From: Phoronis australis
Taxonomy: Eukaryota; Phoronida; Phoronidae
Reading direction: 5' to 3'
DNA length: 64,000 nucleotides
Assembly (NCBI GenBank): GCA_002633005.1
Contig: NMRA01000617.1
Span: forward strand, 8,367 to 72,366
Every line of letters begins with the position of its first letter. Positions within the stretch are counted from its first letter, which is position 1. Under the pieces are notes generated by a model. It was not told the origin of the DNA. It made no database searches and worked only from the letters and a program-made list of their open reading frames with translations. This document shows positions 21,703 through 33,700 of this stretch, piece after piece. The position numbers were made by a program, and so were the translations under genes.

Positions 21703-24700
21703 ATGGCTGATTCAGAGAATAAAAACAGCAGCAACAGGATTGTCATGAAGTCCCGTGAACGATCCAGTATAGCTGTAGAGAGGGCCTCGTCCATTTTACG
21801 GAGCAGTAGCATTAAGCCGTTGACGGACCTGGGACGGCAACTGACGATTGAGATAGACACGGAAAGCAAGCGCAACTCGACCGACGAGGGGTGTAAGCCA
21901 GCAGCTCAGGGACAAGTGGACGATGACGTCGCTGAGGAGGACAACTTGTACGATACAGATATCGAAATGGATGGTAGGTCGTTTTGTGCCTGTAATGGCA
22001 GGTGGAACAACATACAAAATACCATAGAATCCCGATTTGTTGTTAGTACGCATGTGTAAACGCGAAAAAGCAATTTGTTCAAAATACACGAAAAACGGAC
22101 AATATTTAAATTATCCTTATGTCAACTTTGCAGTGCATCTTTAGATGAATCATAATAACGTGATGGTGTTTCTAAAAAATTAAATTAATTCTGTTTGCCA
22201 CATCAACAACTTTACATATGGAACTACCTCAGCTTTGCAGCACAATTTAAATCCATACATTTTCTTTTAATCTTCACCTGCAACCCTGGAACGGATGGGT
22301 CAGTTACAAATCAATTTTGTCATATTAATACGCATAGACTATGCTTGTGATTGAGTTGTTCATTAAATAGCACCGCTGTATAAAGCTTGCCGTGCCTGCA
22401 GTAGTCAGTTATTTGTTCATCCATTATGAATTCATTGTGTAAGTCTGTTGAGAGAAGAGGTGTTCCTGTGAACACAGAAGAGATGTCATCCTGTTCATTT
22501 CAATAGAACAAACCTTTTAAGCCAAGTTTGTTTATAAATTGTGGTGTTTGATGGTAAACACGGCACGGGTATCGATAGGCTTACAGGTGTTTGAGACTTT
22601 GCTATCGGCGCTTTCAGGGTAAAATATTTATTTGGTGTGACTCAATTCCCTCAACCGTTTTGGTACTTTGTGAGATAAATTACCGGGCTGCGTTCCGTAG
22701 TCACAAGGTACCCGCAAAAGCGCAAGATCGCGCAAGTTTTAGCGAGAAATCGCCGTGCATTAGAAGAGAAGCATGTAATCACGTTCAGCTTTTCCCGCGA
22801 CTAGCACCTTGCGTTTACGGAACGCAACCCTGGTCTAGGAAAGATTTGAAAATCACGACAACAAATAGTAATTGGTAACTAACCGTGGAATAATTGACGT
22901 GAACCAGAGGGCAACAGTACCGACAGTTCTCATGATCAATCATCTGTTAATGTAGACTTAATCAAAGTAAATTAGGCTATGTCAAGTATCGGCCTCCTTC
23001 ATGCAATGTTGTAATATTTGAAACGTATCTTAAAAGTCCTCAGCTCAACAGAACACTGCTCTTGAACACAAATCAATCATACTTTTGTTTGATGGAATCT
23101 TTTATGAATTGAAAACACATTAAGAACTTGATACAGATGACAATTGCAATTTTTCTGCAATGGAAGTAGATTGTGAAAGTGTCCAAAGCATTTGCATTTT
23201 CGTTGAACATCTAATATGTTTTGCGCCACCAAAAATGAACAACTAATTCTACTGTTTATCGTAGTGTCAAGTGTTTCCGTCACGGTTGCATTTCATTAAA
23301 CTGAAGAATCACCTGGACTATATGGATTGGTAATCGGTTCCGAGTACTGCCGTCTACGGAGCATTAGTTACCACGGAATAGTTGAACTGTACTCATACTT
23401 CTACTTATAGCTCAGGTTCCGTGGAATTGTCTCTGGGTGCGTGGTAAAAAATCTTGCGTTGCGTGATGAATTCCTTTCCATAGTAAATGTTCTGCGACCC
23501 ATGGTAAAGGTTCGATTGTCACCACGGGGAATTGGAAAAACATGTATTAATTTTTAGTACGTCAAGTATACTGTCGATGGAAAATGAGCAACTACTACGT
23601 GGATGTTTGAATCTGTTTAACAATAGCCTAGTGCATGTTTTGGGTCACTTAATGTCAAAAACTCTGTTCAGTAATACCTAAGTCCATTTGCTGAATCGAA
23701 GCAGTTACTTTTCATGTGAAGAAACAACAATCGTCAGAAAGAGGCAATTTCCGGTAGGAGAAATAAATACAGTTTTGTAAATTTTCTGCAAGTTTGTGAA
23801 CGGACCAAGGAAATCAAAGTTTACACCAAAAATAATGTAAATCTAAACCGGAGACTAGGCTAGCCTGTGTCGGCTTTACTACAATTAAAAGTGAAACAAG
23901 TGAATTTGACTAAACATGGGCTACATGTCTGCACTGACGTTAATTATGCAAAATGTCATTTGTGCTGAAATTGGAGAAAACAAGTGCCAGAAATATGTAA
24001 TTTAATGAAATCTGGAGCTTTTACAATTTCGGAAGTTTCCGTACAGTGCTCCTCTATTCGATAATCCGGGCGTGCGTTCAGTAACGCTAGGACCTAGCTA
24101 AAATCTAGTTTTAGTCACGTGTTCTCACTTAAAATACACGGAAACATCTCACGTAATCTCGCGAAGTCTTGCTTTTTAGCGATGTCTCAGCGTTACTGAA
24201 CGGGAGGCTGGATTGTGTCGTTAGGTTTTCCATTCTAGCCTCTTTTTCAGAAAAGGCCAAGTCGCCAGTCGACACTTACGGAAAATCAACATATCAAAAA
24301 ACTTGTCGGAAACTTGGAGAAACGCCCATCACATGTGTTCAGAAGGCATTGATAACTACGGATGTTGTGATAAAGAATAGAGGCCTGTCTTCACAGTCCG
24401 TCTTAGCCCTCTGCAATGCCTTGCTGGTACGTGTCAAGATGTCCTCAATTTCTCATTTGTTAATCTTTCACTATTCTTTAAATAGATCACTTTGTCAGAC
24501 CCCCTCCTTGTTGTTGTTGTCAATCAGCTGCCAACCTTAGCGAAACCTTCGTCTGATTACAACTCAGCGAAACCTTCCTCTCAATACAACTCAGTGAAAC
24601 ATTCCTCTCATTTCAACTTAGCCAAACTTTCTACTCATTACAACTTAGCGAAACCTTCCTCTCAATACAACTCAGTGAAACATTCCATTTTGTTGTTGTT

Positions 24701-27700
24701 GTCAATCAGCTGCCAACCTTAGCGAAACCTTCGTCTGATTACAACTCAGCGAAACCTTCCTCTCAATACAACTCAGTGAAGCATTCCTCTCATCTCAACT
24801 TAGCGAAACTTTCTACTCATTACAACTTAGCGAAACCTTCCTCTCGTTGTAGCAGCTCACAGCTGAATGAGGCACTGCGGGCGCCAATTTCAGTGTCCGA
24901 AAGATATCCTCCTCCTTTTTTCCAAAAACGCCCTCCACTTTTCTGAAACAGTCCCTCGGTCATTTTGTAAGCAATGTCACTTCGATAAAATGAACGTTTC
25001 GGCGAATTCCAGGTGGCCGCTGACCGAAAAAAGATGGCTTCCTCTTTGTGACAAAACCAAGGGTTGAGACCAGTCTTGCAGTTTTCATTATTTTTATTTT
25101 AGTCTGCAAGCATGTCATCTGTATTTCGCCCGACTAATCAATACTTTTATACTGCCTGGAAATTTGGCCATTCACGAGGTCTGCGTCTGTTCAAATCATT
25201 CCTTAGAATCTCAAGCTGAGTCTAACCAGAAAAGACATTATTGGGATGTTAGCAAGAAGGCAGATCTGTAGATTGATTTTAAGTCGGGCGATATGAAGGC
25301 ACAGCAGACGTTCGATTTGTCTTCTCTAGTGAATTTAGATAACATGATGATGCGCGAAACGTCGCTATCCGTCTGCAGTTGGTATAAATCGGCTAATAAT
25401 CAATTTACCTTAGATGTGTATAAAAGCAATGACTTTGTCTCTAGGTGTTGAGATGTTATTAATATCAATACTCATCATGTCTGTTCATAGGCAAATACAA
25501 CAATCACATACCTGAACTTGGACGGAAATGGAATCGACAAGAAAGGGGCCCAATATGTCAGCTGGATGCTAGCGGAAAACACAAGAATACGAATTCTTGT
25601 AAGTACGTTTTATCGTTGATTAAACTCGTGTTGTAAATAGTGATCTTTATATGTCACTTAGTCTATGTCAAATTCTTAGTGCCAGATAAACCAGAAAACA
25701 ATTGTGGCAAAAGAACCTTTGCCTGCAAGGGTGCTGTCGCTTACAACGGACTGGGAACTGCAGTCACGAACGTGCCCTATGTCCATGTCTTCAAACAGAA
25801 AAACTGGGACTTTGTGCACGGTTCGGGGCTGTAGGCTCAGTTCGTCATTATTTTACTATAGTTTATCTTATTTATTCACCTAATTGTACACATTAACTAA
25901 TTTTATAACTAATTTACTTTTATTTCTTAATCTTTTCAATCTAATTGTGCATAGCTCTCTGTATTTACATCATGTAATTATTTCCGTCTGGGCTCACTTG
26001 AAAATCAGTGTATTCACTGAAGTGGTTACTCAGTCTTTTAAGGAAGTATAAATAAATAAATCGAGAACTTTTTATAAGCCCTTGACTGTTTCATACTTTT
26101 ATGACTAGAGAATTTATTGAAGCAAATGTATCCGGAATATGGCATTTACTGCGTAAAGCATATCTGAGTGTAAATTCTTCAGCACTTGCTTGTCTACTTC
26201 TTAAACGTGATTAAAAATTATACAATGTAGACCTAAGTTTCAGTTTGTATTTTGAGTGTGCTGTATACCAGTACTCGATGTCGCTACTATATCAAAAACC
26301 GTTTGGGAAAACACCGGCAAAATACCGTTTAAAGAGTAGTGCTAGCACAGACAATATTTTAGAAATATTTCTCATCAGCTATTGCTCTTTTTATTTTTTT
26401 GTGACTTTGGACCCTGTATTTTATCGAGAGACTTGCAAACATTACAAACGTTTATTACCGAATGTTCCATATACATGTAGTGCTTAACAGACGTACGCAA
26501 TACTCAAAATACTTGAGAGGGGTATTGCTCTGCGAGACACAGCAAATAAAATTTCTGTCTTAGTTGCAAAGGTCTGGAAATGCCCGGAAGAAAGGCCTTT
26601 TAAAACCGAAACGGATACGACATCTGAACTATGTTCGAGAAGTGTGTCGCTGAATTCCAAAGACAGCACCCTGTAATAGGACTCGGAACAGAACCAGAAA
26701 AAGCTGTGGCTAGGCCTGATGATTACATTACAGTCAGTCCTCCCAAGAAAAGATGTCGTCTAGACGAATTCTTGAAAAGGACTATGGGATTGTAGTGATT
26801 GACGTCAAACCATTGTTTTGGATGGAAACAGAAGCGCATCAGAACGTGCAAAGTTACAGATACCTCTCTCTCATTAGACAATCTCCCACATTGGCAAAGA
26901 TGTCGAATATATACGTCTATGGAAGCAATGTGTCCTTTAAACGGATTTTCAGCTTCGTAGGGAGCACCATTACACGGGTGGGAAAGAGACTTGCTGTCTT
27001 CAGAAAGAGCCGTTTCCAGTTTCTTTTCTTGGTAACATCTATAGTTTGTGAAAAGAAAACGAAGTTAATCAGACTATTTCGGTTAAGTATTCAAATACAA
27101 AGTAGTTGTACTCTTTTTTTAACAACACCAGTGTCTTGAAACATTTCCTCAAAGTATCATATCGGATTGTTAGATATCGATATCGGATCGTATCATTTCG
27201 TTATTAAAGCTATGCAGCCCTAGTTATCACATTCCTATTTCAGAGTTTGAATGAAAACTGCATGGGCAGCGACGGTCTTGGACACCTGACGAAGACGTTA
27301 ACAAGCAACGAAACGGTCTACAAGCTTAGTCTATCGGGTTGGTATCTATAAAAAAATGTTGGAGTAATAACATTCAAACCGACACCGAAACCCAATCAAT
27401 ATTATAAAACGCTCATGGCCGGTAATGTCCCTGATTGAAAACTTCCCTCCGACACCTTAAGCACAAGCATTCTACTGTTATAATTACTAAAAGATGAATT
27501 GTTGTGAATTTGATCGAACCACATCTTCATTCATAAAACGGTAACGATATGAATGTATTGACAAAATTTTAAGTCATTATCGTCACAGACAAAACGTTTC
27601 CGGGTGTAACGTGAGAGAGGAAGTCTGTGTCTGTGTGTTTGAATCTTACTCAACATATCAGGACATTATTCGCTGGCTGCCTGGAGTTAGTTCCGTAGAC

Positions 27701-30700
27701 GCAAAAAAGCAAGATTATGCTAGACCATGCACAACTACGCGAACGAAAGGCGAGTACTTCGTGAGTTCCGCTCGGGGCTTTATTGGACCAGCAAAATGGC
27801 TGCCACTGAAGTAATTGATCAGCGAGACTAGAATGCGCAATTGTGAGATATAATTACCACTTTCCTCTCTATAAACGAAGATTTTTACCTCGCGAATGTC
27901 TTGTTCATTCTACGGATCATACATGGTAACTTATACGGAATGTTCGTATTCTATACGGATTTGACTCAATAAACGTAGTACACGGGCGTACAAATAAAGT
28001 TATATGGATTCTTTAAAAAATTCAATATTTATTCAGAGCTATAATCAATTCCCAGGACGATAAAGAGCGCATGTAACATTTACAAAAGTGCTGTATTCCA
28101 CAAAAAGCAGCATCTGAGTCGACAACCAGAAGCATTCATCCATTGACTGAAAATCTAAAAACATGTTTTAATTGTACTTGAAAGCTACGCTGGTAATTTT
28201 GTTATTTTCAGGTAACAACTTCCATGACAAAGACGCCGAATGTATAGCTGAAATATTAACGGTAATGAATATGTATAAGTACTGAATGCTATTCAACAAT
28301 TTTATGCACGGTTGACAAAAATAGGGGCAAAAATAACCTTTCCAGTGGCTAAACTGCAGTTATACGTTTGCTTTTGGAATCGTGGGAAAGAGGGCATTGT
28401 AAAAGCACACAGCACTCAGACATCATTTCTAATGGAAGCGTCATTGGTTCCTAGAAAACATGCTGTTAGTATTTGTAAGTACTAGATGAACTCTAAAGAA
28501 ATGGTGGACCTAAACGATTGATTTCATCAAACCAACTGTAACTAACACTTCCATTAAACTTCTGTAATCAGGACGTAGCTAAGTCTTGGTAATTAAACAT
28601 GTGACGTAACGATTCAGTCGCTGTGGCTTGAGTGAATGTTGCGAAAGTGAGTGTATTTGAAATAAACGGTGACAATCAGTGTATTGATCTCTCCAACGGT
28701 TTTCGTGTGGGTCAATTAACGGTAAACCTCTCGAAGTTTAATCGACAAAATAGCGCTAGATTTACGCAATTATCCAATTCCTCACGATGAAGCATTGCAC
28801 GCAGTAATCCTGTCCACGTGGCCATTTTCTCCGGAATCTATTTCTATATACTACTACAGTAACAATTTGTTTTGCATTTCATTTCTTTTGCTGACTGAAA
28901 ATTGCGACATTTGTTCCGTTAGAACTCAATAGTAAAATAGTAGCAGTATGGAATTCTGAGCCTTTCAGTTGTTAACGTTCAGTTTTTCACGTTCACGCGT
29001 GCAGGATTGACTCATTAACGAGCTAATCTATTTCATAACGGATAATGTGCTGCGACGATGATTGTTCTCGTTATTATGCAACTCGATTAAGGCTTCAGAT
29101 CAAATGGACTCATAAAGAACGGGTTGGTTGTTTAGATTTGTATACATCCCTGCTTAAATACGGCAACTTGATCCTTTCATTTACGAATTTATGCGTGAAT
29201 ATTATTCAGTAACTGACAGAATGTGTTGCTGTCATACTGACATATTGTCGTGAGGAAGTTTGTCATAAATAGTGCCTTGAGAAATGAATCCTAGGACTGG
29301 AGTGAGCGGGACTGACCTGTTAGTGCATTGGTGATCGGACAGTTTCAGAGCAAATTATTATTATTTGATATATGCAGGCTACAATTAACGCGCTAGCGTG
29401 TAAAAATCATGCGTGTTAACAACTGACAAGTTTGGAATTCCATATATTAACCTTTTTACGGATAGCGTGAGACGGCACATACCCAAAGAATTGCGAGATA
29501 GTGGCCTTCTTGAGAAGCACTATAAGTAGACCTGGATAAACGGACTGTAGAAATCACTCCAGTCAGAAATTCAATTTAGTTGCGAGTATTTTCGTAGCAT
29601 TTATCCGAAATCAACTACTAGCTTACCAAGCAGACGATCGTCTGCGTGGCACTCCTTCTGGATCTCTGGCGGTGACTGATCACCCGTATACCGGGACCAC
29701 AAAACCATTTTCTGCGATGCACACGCATCGATTTTCGGTTAATGAAACAAACTGGGATGCGTTCCCTATAGACTACACACAAAGTAAGACCATGGAAGAC
29801 CTCGCAAATCAGGAGGGGTAAAAGGCGAGCGTTATTCACGAGTATGATCGGGAGCTTGCTAACGTATCCTTCATTCCAGAATGACAGCCACTGAAACAAT
29901 TGGTCGGTGCGTTTGGAATGTTGAATTATGGGATAGAATTCACCAATTCCGTTTCATACGCGTAAATTTCTCGCCGTAACTGCTTAGCTAATGTTTTGTG
30001 GTCTACAGAACGCAGACCTGGTTTAAATTGCTATGTACGCCAACCCTACTCTTTTTCTCATCTGTTGAAATGTAAGTTCATGGACACCATACCCATGTTG
30101 TTTAGAACAATGAATAATTGTAACTGCAACTGTTTACTATTGATAGAAAAACAAGACTCTTAAAGAATTGGATCTCAGCTACAACAATTTTGGGGACAAA
30201 GCTGCAGATATTCTGGGTCCCGCTATTGGTGCCAACGACGTGCTAAGGGTGCTCAACCTCAGCTGGAACAAGTTCATGGCTTTTGGAGCTGTTTCCATAG
30301 CTCGAGGCTTGGCGGTAATATACAGTACATGCACTTTTATACCTAATGAAGCACTGTTGTGTTAACAACACGTACTAGAGCCCGAGGACACATGCATTGC
30401 CATAATTTACAAGCAGGTGGAAACGAAAGATAAGGCACGAATGTCTATTTCTTGTTCACACGGATGACCCCAACATTAAAGCTATACGATTTTTGAGAAT
30501 TAACGCAAAATTCTCAAGTTAGCAGCTCAAACCCAGGAGTCATCAAATGGGAACATGGATTAGAAATTCGACTTAAATCATAATATACACAGTGTATAGG
30601 GTCTTACGTGAGAGCTGAAAATGTAAAAAATAACTTGGAGTTCGAGAGCTTAGATTTAACCTCGACCTGGAGTTTTTTGTAACCCAGTCTTGGGACCGCG

Positions 30701-33700
30701 GTGTAATCTCAAAACTAGGATTAGCCAGACATCCACGTGAATGTACTTGAGCACAAAATAATAGACACTTTTTTACGTTCCCACAAGAGTAGAGTACTGA
30801 AAACGTCAGAAGTAATCGCGAGTTCGATTTCGACTACAAAGACTGAACTCCGGGTCTCGGTGGCAGCACTGAACCTTAACGTAACTCTTTCCTTTCCATT
30901 CTCCAATTTTAAATGCAGGTTTAGTTTCGTCAGCTGAAAGATGTCACTAAAATAGAAGCATTTCGTAACTTTCTACCCTGTTTGTGTTTGCTTTATGTAA
31001 CTATTATTTTTGATTTTTTTTCGAAAGCGGGAGGAGTTCACTGCTTATGGCGGTATTTGAGTGAGTATCCATAATGAACGAGTCAGCTTTCACTCACTAC
31101 GGCGGCCATTTTAAGTGGTGGTGCACCACCAAAAAATCAATCTAGGAAATTCATATTAAATTCAGTTACGTTTGAAAATAATTGCAGTTGTGTTTCATGA
31201 GCATTATTTGAGCTTCAGTTTTGATTAAACTATTTAGCGTTAAAATTCGTTTCCTGAAGTTTTTTAAGATAAACCTAAATGAAACGGAAAGAGTATTTGT
31301 AAAATCATGTTTTTGGTCTCGAACTCAGACTCTGTTAGCATTTGAGTCAAGTTGTTGCAGATCTATAACATCTGGTTCTTGATTGGTCAATCAAGAACGA
31401 GGTCAACGTAAGTGGTATATTTAAGTCAAAATATGACCAATCGAAACAAAGCACGGCTAGAGACATTCAAAATAGATCTATACTTCCAGGAGAACGTTGG
31501 CTTGAAGTCGTTGGTGCTGGAAATGAACGGTCTAGCTGACCGCGGCGCAAGTGCAATGGCCGAGGCCTTGAAACTCAACGATTCTTTGATCGACCTCGAT
31601 ATAAGCAACAATCGCATACATGACGATGGTGCGTCTAGACTGGCTAAGATGTTGGAGGCCAATGAATCGCTACGAATTCTTAAGGTGAGAGAAACGGCAG
31701 ATTTGGTAACATGTCGTCAGTAACAACTTTGACCTCTTTTTATCAGCCGGGCGCATAAAACCACTCGTGAAAGAGGCATTGGTCATAAAATGACTTGTCG
31801 GTCATAAAAATTTTTCTAAGAATAAATGCACACTGGATATCATACAACACCGCATATAGCATTTCTAAGACAACGTTGTGTAATTCTGCGATGTTTTAAG
31901 ATGCTTTGCAAACAGTTAACTTGCAAGCTTCTGCCAGCAAAGGTCTATTTTCAAACAATGAGCGAGTGATGCAGCTGACAAAGGTTCAACAGGAATCCAC
32001 TTTATATATCAATATTTTTTGTAGATTGGAAATAACCCACTGACAACAGTAGCGTCGGTTGTCATACTCGAATGTGTTCTCAGAAATCCAAACAGCGCCC
32101 TGGTAACGCTGGACATGACGGTGAGGTTTGGAGATTGTTTTTTAAAACAGCGTAAAATATTCGGAGATTTATTGGGTTTATTTCTGCATTTTTCTTGTAA
32201 CTTGAAAACCGTGATTAAATTTCAGCAAGAGGCTTTGCTGTGAGTAAATCATGCTACACCAAAAGATTTAAAACAGGTGTCTAAGCCAATAAGCCGCATT
32301 ACTCCCTTTGGTCGGAAGCACATTCTCCCTCTCAAATAATCAGTCACATTTTAATTCTCCACGTGATAAAGATAGATTTATGATTATGCCCTAAAGACCT
32401 GATACAGCGCTAAGTTTTAGGTACGCGAAGGAGCCGCACTCTCTTATCTGAAGGACATCGAATCCGTTTATGTTCGACATTTTTCCCAAGCGGTATACTA
32501 CTCACTTCAGTTAATACTTCATTAGTGCATGAGAACAGTTCGATGAATATTTATTGATCAAGCATTAGAAAACAGACCAGTCACGCGATACCCACTTTTC
32601 GCCAACTTTGTGTAAACGAATCTTATATTAGCCATATTTTGCGAAAAGAAATGTGTCTTTTTGAAGTGTATGTTGTAGGCAAATCTAATTTGGGATTTTC
32701 GCAGGGTATTCCCGTATTCAAAGAGTCCACTCTCTCGGCAGACGAAATCAAAGAGGTCAAGCCACACTTCACGTTCAAGTACACAGGGGTCGTGACAGGA
32801 AGCAACGAACTTGGTAAAAGATGTTTTAAAGCAGACTTGTTTTGATTTAACCATTGTAAAACGAAGTTATTGGTTTTTAAATTGATCACAGGCCTATTGA
32901 ACTGAAATAGGAGGAATCAAGAACGACGTGTTTTAACGATGCCTCTTGTTTTCACCACTGAGCCTCCTCATCAATTTATAACAAATTAAGATTACTCTAC
33001 ATGTTTGAGTAGGAGTCATTCTGTCCTATTAGTTTTTCTAACTTCATAAAAAGTGACGCTAGGGGACGCTCTGTTCTGATTATTAGGAAGAAAATTGGCG
33101 TCACCGACTTTGAAAAGCATTGCTGGAGAATTGGTGCCAACGGAACCGCATGATTTGTGTTAAAATTCGATTCATGTTTTTTAACAAAAATGATATTGAA
33201 ATGTGAATCTCTATGAAAAAAGGAAGTTTTAACACCTATCAATATTTTTCCACAGACGGTGCTGAACAAAACAAGTTCTTTGCCAATAAGAACCCGATGA
33301 CAATTTTAAAGTGGTACATATCTTATAAAAGTCTGCGACTCGTGGACATCTTTAAACAGTTTGATCAAGACGGGGACTGTAAAATATCAAGAGAAGAATT
33401 CGTCACTGGAATACAGGTAAATGATTTGTTTAAACGTGTCCAGTGTACAAGTACTGTAACCTCGATCCATAATTTCCATCATACAAGACAAGTTTATTAA
33501 TATAATAATTGTGTAAAATTGTGTAAGTATCATCCGTTATGCGCCAATCTAAACCGTGTACTCGAATAATTTGGACTGGAAGTTAAGTCTCTGAATAACT
33601 GCATCACGTTAGAAGACGATACTTTCTAAAAACAACCTCAGGTATTTTATCTGTTACTTCACGGTCTCACGTGCTTCTCTAATTATAATTCATGGCGGTA

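Noticed and set aside
24492-24722. Repeat-rich plus-strand frame after LRRC74A exon 2
   Set aside because: It is a product of the 27-bp tandem repeat in an intron; the exon 2 donor at 24427 is well supported.
26500-27139. A 128-codon open frame and nearby phrases (for example PPKKRCRLDEFLK) that resemble transposase tails
   Set aside because: The pieces lie in different frames with stops and could not be assigned to a family, so no element was called.
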